This document shows, piece by piece, positions 34,074-41,682 of a DNA stretch of 44,140 nucleotides. The notes under the pieces were generated by a model that was not told the origin of the DNA, ran no database searches, and saw nothing but the letters and a program-made list of their open reading frames with translations. Position numbers and translations under genes: made by a program. This DNA is from an uncultured Limnohabitans sp. GTDB lineage: Bacteria > Pseudomonadota > Gammaproteobacteria > Burkholderiales > Burkholderiaceae_C. Within the stretch, counting starts at the first letter, position 1, and every line of letters begins with the position of its first letter. The stretch is taken from the NCBI GenBank assembly GCA_937928195.1, contig CALEYZ010000147.1, positions 1 to 44,140 on the forward strand, given 5' to 3'.

Positions 34074-35402
34074 ATGCTTTCACGATTCTTAAGCCTGTTG
34101 TTTTGGATGACAGTCATGTCAGCCATTGGGTACTGGTATGCGCAAGAGTCAGGCGCTTTGACCGGTGCGCTGTCAATGACATTTTTCACTGTTTGCAAAG
34201 ACTTGTGGCGAGGTCAAAAAATTTCAAATTGGCTGCGCCACAATACCGTTCAAGAACCGCCCGTGCTAGGTGGTTTATGGGGCGATTTGATTGATCGTTT
34301 GCGCAGAATTTTGAACGATCAAAAAAAGCAGACCGAAGCACATCAGCAGCGATTGCAAGATTTTTTGTCAGCCATTCAAGCGTCACCCAATGGGGTGGTT
34401 TTGCTCGACCCGGAAGGTCGAATTGAGTGGTGCAATCAAACAGCTGCGCAGCATTTGGGTTTTGACACCAAACGTGACTTGTTGCAGCACGTTGTGCATT
34501 TGGTGCGGGATCCTGTTTTCAATAAATACTTTGCGCAAGAGACGCACGATGGTGAAGTCATTATTGAGGGACGTTCATCTTCATTGGCGTACAGCGTCAA
34601 GTTGTCGGTGCAGTTGCATGCCTATGGTGATAATCGACAGTTGTTGTTGACCCGCGATGTGACGGCTTTAGCGCAAGCAGATGCCATGCGACGCGATTTT
34701 GTGGCCAATGTGTCGCATGAAATTCGAACGCCATTGACAGTGCTGAGTGGTTTCATTGAAACGCTTCAAACTTTGGACCTCCAACCTGAAGAGCGCGTTA
34801 AGTTTTTGGATCTCATGGCCACGCAAGCTGGTCGCATGCAGGGCTTGGTCAGTGATTTGTTGATCCTTTCTCAGCTTGAAGGAAGTCCGCTGCCACAGAT
34901 GACGGAGAAGTTATCGGTTGCAGAATTGATGCGCACCGTTGAGGCAGAAGCCAGAGGCTTGTCAAAATCACATGTGGCAGTAGAAGATGTACCTCAAACC
35001 TTGCATTTTGAAATACCAGAGAAGTGCGGCTTGATCGGTTCCAAGCAAGAAATTTACAGTGCGGTTTCAAACCTGGTAAACAACGCAGTGCGATACACAC
35101 CTGCGGGTGGTCAAGTCAATTGCAAATGGACAAAGCTTGCAGATCAGCGGTTTCAATTCTCCGTGGAAGATACGGGACCTGGCATTGCACCCGAGCATTT
35201 GCCGCGCTTGACTGAACGGTTTTACCGAGTAGATCGCAGTCGTTCACGCGAGTCAGGTGGTACAGGTTTAGGTTTGGCAATTACAAAACATGTGATGCAG
35301 CGTCACGGTGGTGAGTTGAAAATCGAAAGCGAACTAGGAAAAGGTTCGCGGTTCACGCTTGTTTTTCCGGCTGCAAGAACAGAGTTTTTTGAGCCTTTGT
35401 GA
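34074..35402 (+). CDS. phoR: Phosphate sensor histidine kinase PhoR
   Basis: The 442-residue kinase has short N-terminal membrane segments (about 5-45). A PAS-like domain follows (about 95-200: ASPNGVVLLDPEGRIEWCNQTAA). The DHp helix carries His215 in FVANVSHEIRTPLTVLSGF. The ATPase domain has NLVNNAVRYTP (N box), DTGPGIAPEHLPRL (G1) and GGTGLGLAITKHV (G2). No large periplasmic sensor is present, as usual for PhoR, which reads Pst status via PhoU. Confidence 0.96.
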   Translation: MLSRFLSLLFWMTVMSAIGYWYAQESGALTGALSMTFFTVCKDLWRGQKISNWLRHNTVQEPPVLGGLWGDLIDRLRRILNDQKKQTEAHQQRLQDFLSAIQASPNGVVLLDPEGRIEWCNQTAAQHLGFDTKRDLLQHVVHLVRDPVFNKYFAQETHDGEVIIEGRSSSLAYSVKLSVQLHAYGDNRQLLLTRDVTALAQADAMRRDFVANVSHEIRTPLTVLSGFIETLQTLDLQPEERVKFLDLMATQAGRMQGLVSDLLILSQLEGSPLPQMTEKLSVAELMRTVEAEARGLSKSHVAVEDVPQTLHFEIPEKCGLIGSKQEIYSAVSNLVNNAVRYTPAGGQVNCKWTKLADQRFQFSVEDTGPGIAPEHLPRLTERFYRVDRSRSRESGGTGLGLAITKHVMQRHGGELKIESELGKGSRFTLVFPAARTEFFEPL

Positions 35403-35415
35403 TGCCATCCGGCGC

Positions 35416-35455
35416 CTGTCTTGAAAATTTCACAAAGACGCCATTAAGTTGACAT
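35416..35455 (+). promoter_or_regulatory. Four 11-bp-phased PHO-box-like units upstream of the TonB receptor
   Basis: CTGTCTT (35416), ATTTCAC (35427), ACGCCAT (35438) and TTGACAT (35449) are all in exact 11-bp register. They match CTGTCAT or CTGTCAC at 6, 5, 4 and 5 of 7. This lies 85-124 bp before the receptor ATG in the 137-bp gap after phoR. It is the evidence that the TonB-phosphatase run belongs to the Pho regulon. Confidence 0.6.
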
Positions 35456-35539
35456 GAATGGTTTTTAGAGTTGTAGCAGTTGAATTGAAATTCAAATTTC
35501 AATGTCAATTTCTTTCGCTAACAACTCTGAAAACTGCAC

Positions 35540-37858
35540 ATGACTCAAAATCAAACGCTCAAGCCAACGCAACTGGCCTATTTAATTTCACTGGCTTTTG
35601 CCTCCTTGGCTGTTCAGTCGATTGCCAGCGCTCAAACCATCCCCGCCGTTGACCTTGGCACCATTGGGGCCTCCACGGCTGCAGGCGCCTTCCGTTCTGG
35701 CGATGCCATCAAAGGCACTGCAACTGCCGTTGCACCAACCCAAGCCAGCCTGCAGGCCACTCAGCCACAGTCCATCATCACACGTGAGTTCATGGACTTG
35801 TCTGTTGCACCCACCGCAGAGTACAGCCGCATTGTCAACATCGCTCCCAGCTTGTCAGGTGACTCTGCCAATGGTCCTGGTTTGAGTGAGACCAAAACGA
35901 CTTTGCGAGGTTTTGGTGATGATCAGTACAACATCACCTTCGATGGCATTCCATGGGGTGACACCAACAACCCTGCACACCACTCAACCTCCTTCTTTCC
36001 CGCATTTACCATCGGCGGCGCTGTGGTTGAACGTGGCCCGGGCAATGCCAGCAATTTGGGCTATGCCACTTTCGGTGGCTCGATCAATTTGTTCTCTAAA
36101 AAGCCCTCGCAAGAAAAGTCCACCACTGTGTACACCAGCATGGGTACGTGGAACACCAGCTTGGTGGGTGTGGGCTATGAAAGCGGTCGCATGGCAGAGC
36201 AGGGTGATGCCACACTGCAATTGAATGCCCAAGAATTGAAGTCGGATGGCTACTTGAGTTACAGCCCTGTCAAAAGCGACAATTTGACGGTTAAGTTTGA
36301 GCGTCCTATTGGCGACTCAAGCCTGTTAACAGCCTTTGCCACAGTGAACCAAATTCACTATGCGCAACCTGATAGCAATAAAGGCGCAACCTTGAGTCAA
36401 ATTGCCAAGTTTGGCAAAAATTTCCAGCTGGACAATGACCCCACCAGCATGAACTATCAAGGGTACAACGCAACCACCAAAGACACTGATTTTTCATATT
36501 TACGTTTGCGCAGTGAATTGGACAATGGCTGGAATACAGACAATCAGCTCTACACCTACGCCTACAACAATCAGACCAAATCATCGACCGATCCGACCTG
36601 GACAGGCACGACGGGCACCAATGCGGACCCACGTCGCACCGCACCTGCTGGCACCTATGTCACGGCCAAAAGCATTGCTCTGAATGGCCATATCCCTGGC
36701 ATTGACAAGCAAAACAAATACCGCGTGATGGGTGACATCTTCAAAGCCACCAAGCAGTTGGATGCTGGCTTGTTTCGCGCTGGTCTTTGGTACGAAACAT
36801 CAGACACAGACCGTCATCAGTACGACATTGACCTGAGCACTGGCGGCTACAACCGCAAAGAAGGCACAGTGGCAAATGGCGCTTTCTTGCAAGGTACAAC
36901 ACGACCCATCGACAGTGTTTTGTTTGACCAGCAGTCCAAAATTACCTCCACACAACCTTTTGTTGAGTTTGAATGGAAAGCCAGTGCCGACACCACAGTG
37001 ACCCCTGGCTTGAAATCTCTGAACATTACGCGTTCAGTTTCCTCGCCTGTAGAGCAAACAACGCGCGAGTTGAACCACTCTGCATCCAAAACGTACACCG
37101 CTACTTTGCCCTTCTTGACTGTGAACAAACAGTTGAGCAAAGAGTTGTCGGTTTATGGTCAATATGCTGAAGGTTTCCAAATTCCTGATTTGAAAACTTT
37201 CTACATCAACAACCCCGCTTTGAACAGTTCTGCGCCACAAAAATCGACCAACTACCAGTTGGGCGTGGTGGGCAAGTCTGACAAGATGACTTGGGACTTA
37301 GACATCTACCAAATCAACTTCACCAATAAATTGGTGTCCAACGGTTTGACGGGTGCCAATGCTGCGTTCATCAACATTGGTGGCGCCACGTACAAAGGTG
37401 TTGAAGGCCAAATGGCCTATGCCGTGGACAGCAACTTCTCTGTTTTTGCAAACGGCTCTGTCAACAAAGCACTGGCCAACGATACAGGCAAACAAATTTC
37501 GGGTGCACCTGAAATGACCGCTGCCGTTGGCGCACTGTTTGCACAAGGTCCATGGGCATCGTCATTGATCCTGAAGCGTACCGGTGCTGTGTACCAAAAA
37601 GACTATACCAACCAAGCGTATTACGACTACTACAAAACAGCAGCGTACGACAACTTGGATGTTGGCGTGTCTTACACAATGAAAAATGTCGCGCAATTCA
37701 AAACTGTCAAAGTACAAATGAACGTGTTCAACTTGGCCAACAGCCAAAAAGCCACGGCCATTACCGCTGCAAGTTCCAGTGTTGCAGGGACGGCTTACGA
37801 TACCTACATTTTCCAAGCCCCTCGCAGCGCGCAAATTTCAGTCAAAGCTGATTTCTGA
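35540..37858 (+). CDS. TonB-dependent outer-membrane receptor, probably Pho-regulated
   Basis: The 772-residue protein has a signal peptide (cleaved near QSIASAQTI) and a plug domain (about 70-190: QPQSIITREFMDLSVAPTAE, TTLRGFGDDQYNITFDGIPW, VERGPGNASNLGYATFGGS). A long beta-barrel ends in the aromatic residue Phe (QISVKADF). No siderophore-specific feature is recognisable. Instead the gene sits between phoR and its own exbB-exbD-tonB, followed by two phosphatases, and is preceded by PHO-box-like repeats. The likely cargo is a phosphorus compound, or iron needed by the phosphatases. exbB begins 2 bp after the stop. Confidence 0.9.
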   Translation: MTQNQTLKPTQLAYLISLAFASLAVQSIASAQTIPAVDLGTIGASTAAGAFRSGDAIKGTATAVAPTQASLQATQPQSIITREFMDLSVAPTAEYSRIVNIAPSLSGDSANGPGLSETKTTLRGFGDDQYNITFDGIPWGDTNNPAHHSTSFFPAFTIGGAVVERGPGNASNLGYATFGGSINLFSKKPSQEKSTTVYTSMGTWNTSLVGVGYESGRMAEQGDATLQLNAQELKSDGYLSYSPVKSDNLTVKFERPIGDSSLLTAFATVNQIHYAQPDSNKGATLSQIAKFGKNFQLDNDPTSMNYQGYNATTKDTDFSYLRLRSELDNGWNTDNQLYTYAYNNQTKSSTDPTWTGTTGTNADPRRTAPAGTYVTAKSIALNGHIPGIDKQNKYRVMGDIFKATKQLDAGLFRAGLWYETSDTDRHQYDIDLSTGGYNRKEGTVANGAFLQGTTRPIDSVLFDQQSKITSTQPFVEFEWKASADTTVTPGLKSLNITRSVSSPVEQTTRELNHSASKTYTATLPFLTVNKQLSKELSVYGQYAEGFQIPDLKTFYINNPALNSSAPQKSTNYQLGVVGKSDKMTWDLDIYQINFTNKLVSNGLTGANAAFINIGGATYKGVEGQMAYAVDSNFSVFANGSVNKALANDTGKQISGAPEMTAAVGALFAQGPWASSLILKRTGAVYQKDYTNQAYYDYYKTAAYDNLDVGVSYTMKNVAQFKTVKVQMNVFNLANSQKATAITAASSSVAGTAYDTYIFQAPRSAQISVKADF

Positions 37859-37860
37859 TC

Positions 37861-38517
37861 ATGACACTGAGCAAGCTGTTTGAACTGGCGAACGCGTCTG
37901 GCGGCACGCTTTATCTGATGGCTTTGCTTTTGTTGGTGGCCTTGACGGTCATCATCGAGCGAAGCCGCTACCTGTCCAAAATGCAGCAAGACGGTGAAAG
38001 CCTCATTGACTTGTTGCACGATGGTTCAGCACTTGACAAAGACATTCTTGTTGCAGCCCTTCAACAACATGAAAAATTGCCTCACGCAAGTGTGGTGCAT
38101 GCCTCTTTGATTGAGCCTGATTCGTCTGATCGTGATGTCTGCGCAGGCCATTTAGAAGAGGCCATCATGCGCGAAGTCCCTGCCTTAGACCGCTCTTTGT
38201 GGGTCTTGGACACAGTGATCACATTGGCACCTTTGCTGGGCCTGTTTGGCACCATCATTGGCATGTTTGGCGCGTTCTCCGTTCTGGGGGATGTTCAAAA
38301 TGGCGCAAGTCAAGTGACTGGAGGCATTGCAGAAGCCTTGATTGCCACGGCCTCGGGCCTCTTGATTGCCATGGTGGGTTTGGTGTTCTTCAATTGGCTG
38401 ACCACCAAGGTGCGCATGATCGTGCATCAAATGGAAATCCTCAAAGTGATGATTCTGAACCGTCGCTTTGGCAGCCATCAACCCACCAATGCGCGTGACT
38501 TTTTGAAAGCTGTTTGA
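37861..38517 (+). CDS. exbB: ExbB/MotA/TolQ-family proton-channel protein
   Basis: This 218-residue inner-membrane protein has three predicted helices: TLYLMALLLLVALTVIIERS near the N terminus, LAPLLGLFGTIIGMFGAFSVL (the conserved GLLGTV-type block), and IAEALIATASGLLIAMVGLVFF. With ExbD it forms the proton-driven motor that energises TonB. It lies 2 bp after the receptor and 1 bp before exbD, so this motor is probably dedicated to that receptor. Confidence 0.93.
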   Translation: MTLSKLFELANASGGTLYLMALLLLVALTVIIERSRYLSKMQQDGESLIDLLHDGSALDKDILVAALQQHEKLPHASVVHASLIEPDSSDRDVCAGHLEEAIMREVPALDRSLWVLDTVITLAPLLGLFGTIIGMFGAFSVLGDVQNGASQVTGGIAEALIATASGLLIAMVGLVFFNWLTTKVRMIVHQMEILKVMILNRRFGSHQPTNARDFLKAV

Positions 38518-38518
38518 G

Positions 38519-38914
38519 ATGCGTTATTTTGAAACCCGCAAGGCACGGATTGAGATCATTCCCATGATCGACATCATGTTGTTCTTGCTGGTCTTTTTTG
38601 CCATGATGACTTTGAAGATGATCCCCACGTCCGGCCAAGTGACCAAGCTACCTACCAGCAGCACGGCCACTGCCATGTCTGCCCCTAAGTTGTTGGTTGA
38701 GATTCGCAGCAATGGCCAGTTGTTGGCGGAGGGTCATGCCCTGGAACCTCGAGAAATCACGGCCATGGTGAAGATGCGTGATCCAGCCAACTTGGCGGTC
38801 ACGATTGCCGGCAGCGAAGATGCAACGATGCAGTACTTGATGAAGGCAGTGGATGCAGTGAGAGCAGGTGGTGCGACACAAATTGGACTGGCGGCCAAGC
38901 AGGTGGCCCCTTGA
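38519..38914 (+). CDS. exbD: ExbD/TolR-family protein
   Basis: The 131-residue protein has one N-terminal helix with the proton-carrying Asp18 (IEIIPMIDIMLFLLVFFAMM), equivalent to Asp25 of E. coli ExbD. A periplasmic domain ends in LMKAVDAVRAGGATQIGLA. It partners the adjacent ExbB. Its stop overlaps the TTG start of tonB (TTGA). Confidence 0.93.
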   Translation: MRYFETRKARIEIIPMIDIMLFLLVFFAMMTLKMIPTSGQVTKLPTSSTATAMSAPKLLVEIRSNGQLLAEGHALEPREITAMVKMRDPANLAVTIAGSEDATMQYLMKAVDAVRAGGATQIGLAAKQVAP

Positions 38915-39606
38915 GCGACAACACCAAGGCCTCTGGTTCTTGGGCGCCTGTTTCTAAAAAATACGGTCCGAGGAGTTTCTGGTCGTCCGCACTTTCTGCT
39001 TTGGCCATTGAGTTCGGGTTGGTAGGACTTGCTGTGGTGTGGGTCGTGATGCACCCACCGGAAGACATGCCCCATGTTGTGCCGCTGTTGATGTCCATGG
39101 TGGCACCCAGTCCAAATCCCTTGCCTGTTGTGCCAACGCCTGTCAAGGTGTCCCACGTGCAGTCAAAGCCAGTACCTCAAGCACTGCATGAGCCTGTTGC
39201 ATCAGAGGCGAAGATCTCAGAAGAACCTGCACCGCCCTCGTTGACCAAGCCGACTGCGTTTTCTGCGCCTGCGCAAGCCAGTCCACCTGTGCCTGCTGCT
39301 TCACCCAGCCCACCAGTGCCCTCAGTTGATCCTGCCATTGCGTACAACTTGAAATTGGCCGCAGCGGTTCAAACTGCGTTTGTGGTTCCAGGCCCTGCCG
39401 CTGCATTGGGATTCAAGGGCCGTGCAAGGCTTGAATTTCATTTGCGTGATGGTGTGGTCAGCAATGCCAAGATCATTCAAGCCAGTGGGCTGGGCGCAGT
39501 TGACCGCGCTGCATTAAAGGCTGTTGAGGTAGCTCAATTTCCAGCCCCCCCTTCTTCGTTACTCGGTAAAGAAGGCGTTTACCAAATCTGGGTGGCTTGC
39601 TACTAA
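38911..39606 (+). CDS. tonB: TonB-family energy transducer
   Basis: This 231-residue protein has an N-terminal membrane helix (about 26-46: ALSALAIEFGLVGLAVVWVV). A Pro-rich periplasmic linker spans about residues 60-145 (repeated PVP and SPPVP). The C-terminal TonB domain (about 155-231) contains KGRARLEFHLRDGVVSNAKI and GAVDRAALKAV. It transfers motor energy to the receptor. The start is TTG 38911, overlapping the exbD stop by 4 bp; no alternative gives the N-terminal anchor. Confidence 0.9.
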   Translation: MSDNTKASGSWAPVSKKYGPRSFWSSALSALAIEFGLVGLAVVWVVMHPPEDMPHVVPLLMSMVAPSPNPLPVVPTPVKVSHVQSKPVPQALHEPVASEAKISEEPAPPSLTKPTAFSAPAQASPPVPAASPSPPVPSVDPAIAYNLKLAAAVQTAFVVPGPAAALGFKGRARLEFHLRDGVVSNAKIIQASGLGAVDRAALKAVEVAQFPAPPSSLLGKEGVYQIWVACY

Positions 39607-39627
39607 ATTTTCAAGTGAAGTGAATTC

Positions 39628-41019
39628 ATGTCCTCTTTGTTTCAACGTTTCCAATCTATATTCAAAACAATTCCCTTTGTGCTGTCCCTGAGCGGACTTG
39701 CAGCATCGGCCACTGAACCCCACACGGTTTTTACCCTTCAAGCTCCGAATGGCGAGTGGGTTGTACGTGCCCTCACAGCAGCCAAGGTCTGTCCTAGGGT
39801 GGCTTGGGATCAACAGGAACCCGTCGCCATGCAAATTCGAGCACCGCAAGCTGTGGTTCCCGCACGGACAGATGCAGTCCAAGCGGACAGCAAGCCTGCG
39901 ATTTTTGACATGACCAGTTGTGATGCAATCTGGCCGCATGGCGTGCGGACGGCACGCATTGAGGGTGTTGTGGTGCCACCACCGCCTCAGCAAATCAATC
40001 GCATCGTGATCATCGCTGACACAGGCTGTCGTCTGAAAGCCTCTGAAAATGCTTTCCAAGAATGCAATGATCCAGTTCAGTGGCCATTTCAAAAAATTGC
40101 ACTCAGTGCTTCCCAATTGAATGCAGACCTCGTTGTCCACATTGGGGACATTCACTATCGTGAGAGCCCTTGCCCAGCAGGACGTACCGGGTGTGCCGGC
40201 GCGACTTGGGGGTACGGTTGGGATGCATGGCGCGATGATTTTTTCAAACCTGCCAAACCCTTGTTGGCTGCAGCACCCTGGCTGTTTGTGAGAGGCAATC
40301 ACGAGTCATGTTTCAGGGCGGGGCAGGGGTGGTTTCGTTTCATTGATGCGCTACCTTGGACGACGACGCGAAGCTGTGATGACCCTGCCAATGATCTCCA
40401 AGCTGATTTCTCAGACCCATTTGCTGTCAGTTTGTCCAAGCAAGCCCAATTCCTTGTATTTGATTCGTCCAAGTCCAGTGGCAAAGCCTATGCGCAACAA
40501 GACCCAGTATTTCTCAAATATGCAGCGCAAATGAAACAGGTGGCGCAATTGACTGCTGCGAAGCCTGAAAGTTTCTTCATTAATCACCATCCATTGCTTG
40601 CTGCGGCACCCGTATCAGACCCCTTAAAATTCAAAGCAGGTGGCAGTGCTGGCTTGCAGTCGGTTTTCAGCGTTGATGAACCGCAACGTTTGTTTCCTGC
40701 AGGTGTCACGATGGCCATGCATGGCCACGTCCACTTGTTTGAAGCCATTGGCTTCAAAACGGCGCACCCTGTCTCTTTGGTCTTGGGCAACTCGGGTTCA
40801 TTGAATGAAGGATTTGCACCTGCAGCGATTCATTCAAGTGATCAGGTCTACAGAGACGCCGTTGTGGATCACTATGCGTCTCGCTCTGACTATGGATTTG
40901 CCACTTTGGACAGACATGAAGAAAACGGTCAAGAAAACTGGTTGTTGACTGAGTACACCTCCGAGGGAAAGCCCGCCCTTGAATGCATAATCAACAAAGG
41001 AACAATTCACTGCCATTGA
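39628..41019 (+). CDS. Secreted purple-acid-phosphatase-like metallophosphoesterase
   Basis: The 463-residue protein has a signal peptide cleaved near LAASATEP. It carries all five purple-acid-phosphatase-type motifs: Asp131-Thr-Gly, Gly-Asp174-Ile-His-Tyr177 (the tyrosine is the metal-charge-transfer ligand), Gly-Asn224-His225-Glu, Asn-His320-His and Gly366-His367-Val-His369. Such enzymes use a binuclear Fe-metal centre to release phosphate from esters. Several Cys pairs suit a periplasmic location. A sequence of this type next to a TonB system is unusual. tonB ends 21 bp upstream and cytochrome b561 starts 7 bp downstream. Confidence 0.85.
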   Translation: MSSLFQRFQSIFKTIPFVLSLSGLAASATEPHTVFTLQAPNGEWVVRALTAAKVCPRVAWDQQEPVAMQIRAPQAVVPARTDAVQADSKPAIFDMTSCDAIWPHGVRTARIEGVVVPPPPQQINRIVIIADTGCRLKASENAFQECNDPVQWPFQKIALSASQLNADLVVHIGDIHYRESPCPAGRTGCAGATWGYGWDAWRDDFFKPAKPLLAAAPWLFVRGNHESCFRAGQGWFRFIDALPWTTTRSCDDPANDLQADFSDPFAVSLSKQAQFLVFDSSKSSGKAYAQQDPVFLKYAAQMKQVAQLTAAKPESFFINHHPLLAAAPVSDPLKFKAGGSAGLQSVFSVDEPQRLFPAGVTMAMHGHVHLFEAIGFKTAHPVSLVLGNSGSLNEGFAPAAIHSSDQVYRDAVVDHYASRSDYGFATLDRHEENGQENWLLTEYTSEGKPALECIINKGTIHCH

Positions 41020-41026
41020 ACTCGCC

Positions 41027-41581
41027 ATGAACGACATCCAAGTCATCGAACCCAATCAATACGACCGCAGAACCATTCTTTTGCATTGGCTCGTGGCCAT
41101 CCTCATAGCTGTGCTGTGGGTGGCTGGGCAGTGCATTGATTTTTTCCCCAAAGGCACGCCACGCATCATGTTTCGAAGCCTGCACATCAGCTTGGGTTTT
41201 GTGTTAGGTTTGATCTGGTTTTACAGAATCTATTGGCGTGCTTTCAAGGGTGTTCGTCTGGAGAGCATCACAGACAAAGGTCTGACTCAATTCAGTCGCA
41301 TTTTTCACAAGCTGTTGTATGTGTTAATTGGCTTGTTGGTCTTGTCTGGCTTGGCCGCAGTCTGGATTCGTGGCGATAACTTGTTTGATTTGTGGGTGGT
41401 GCCTGCCTTTGATCCAGGCAACAAAGCCCTCAGACGCAGTGCAGTTGAATTGCACGAATGGTTGGCCAATGGTTTGTTGTTTGCTGCCTTGATGCACATA
41501 CTTGCAGCTTTTTGGCATCACTACAAACTGAAAGATGGCTTGCTGAATCGCATGTCTTGGTTCAATCATTCTTCATCATAA
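41027..41581 (+). CDS. Cytochrome b561-family di-heme membrane protein
   Basis: This 184-residue inner-membrane protein has four predicted helices. Candidate heme-ligand histidines are His20 (ILLHWL), the His in SLHISLGF, and those in ELHEWLANG and LMHILAAFWHH. Bacterial b561 proteins move electrons from the quinone pool or cytoplasmic donors to periplasmic acceptors. Its place between two phosphatases suggests it reduces or loads metal, or supports ferric reduction; this is inference. No separate promoter is evident. Confidence 0.88.
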   Translation: MNDIQVIEPNQYDRRTILLHWLVAILIAVLWVAGQCIDFFPKGTPRIMFRSLHISLGFVLGLIWFYRIYWRAFKGVRLESITDKGLTQFSRIFHKLLYVLIGLLVLSGLAAVWIRGDNLFDLWVVPAFDPGNKALRRSAVELHEWLANGLLFAALMHILAAFWHHYKLKDGLLNRMSWFNHSSS

Positions 41582-41591
41582 ATTCATATTT

Positions 41592-41609
41592 ACGTCATTG
41601 ATTTTTCAT
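41592..41609 (+). promoter_or_regulatory. Weak PHO-box-like repeat upstream of phoX
   Basis: ACGTCAT (41592-41598) and TTTTCAT (41603-41609) are 11 bp apart, each matching CTGTCAT at 5/7. Two more GTCA-containing words (TTGTCAA 41616, AAGTCAT 41622) follow. It may be an extra PhoB site allowing phoX expression separately from the upstream operon. Confidence 0.35.
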
Positions 41610-41634
41610 TTTCGTTTGTCAAAGTCATGTGGGT

Positions 41635-41649
41635 GCTGCGAAGCGCAGC
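41635..41649 (+). other. Short perfect hairpin in the phoX leader
   Basis: GCTGCG (41635-41640) and CGCAGC (41644-41649) pair perfectly around AAG. No T-tract follows, so this is not a typical terminator. It lies 33 bp before the phoX start and may slow decay or translation of the mRNA. Confidence 0.4.
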
Positions 41650-41682
41650 CATATGACTTATCAAACGACCACAGGAAATGCA

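Noticed and set aside
35540..37858. Plain siderophore receptor
   Set aside because: No siderophore biosynthesis, Fur-box-like sequence or ABC ferric importer nearby; context is phosphate. Iron cargo is kept as an alternative.
39559..40302. Antisense open frame (247 residues) over tonB end and the metallophosphoesterase
   Set aside because: No ribosome-binding site or recognisable domain; both sense genes have complete motif sets.
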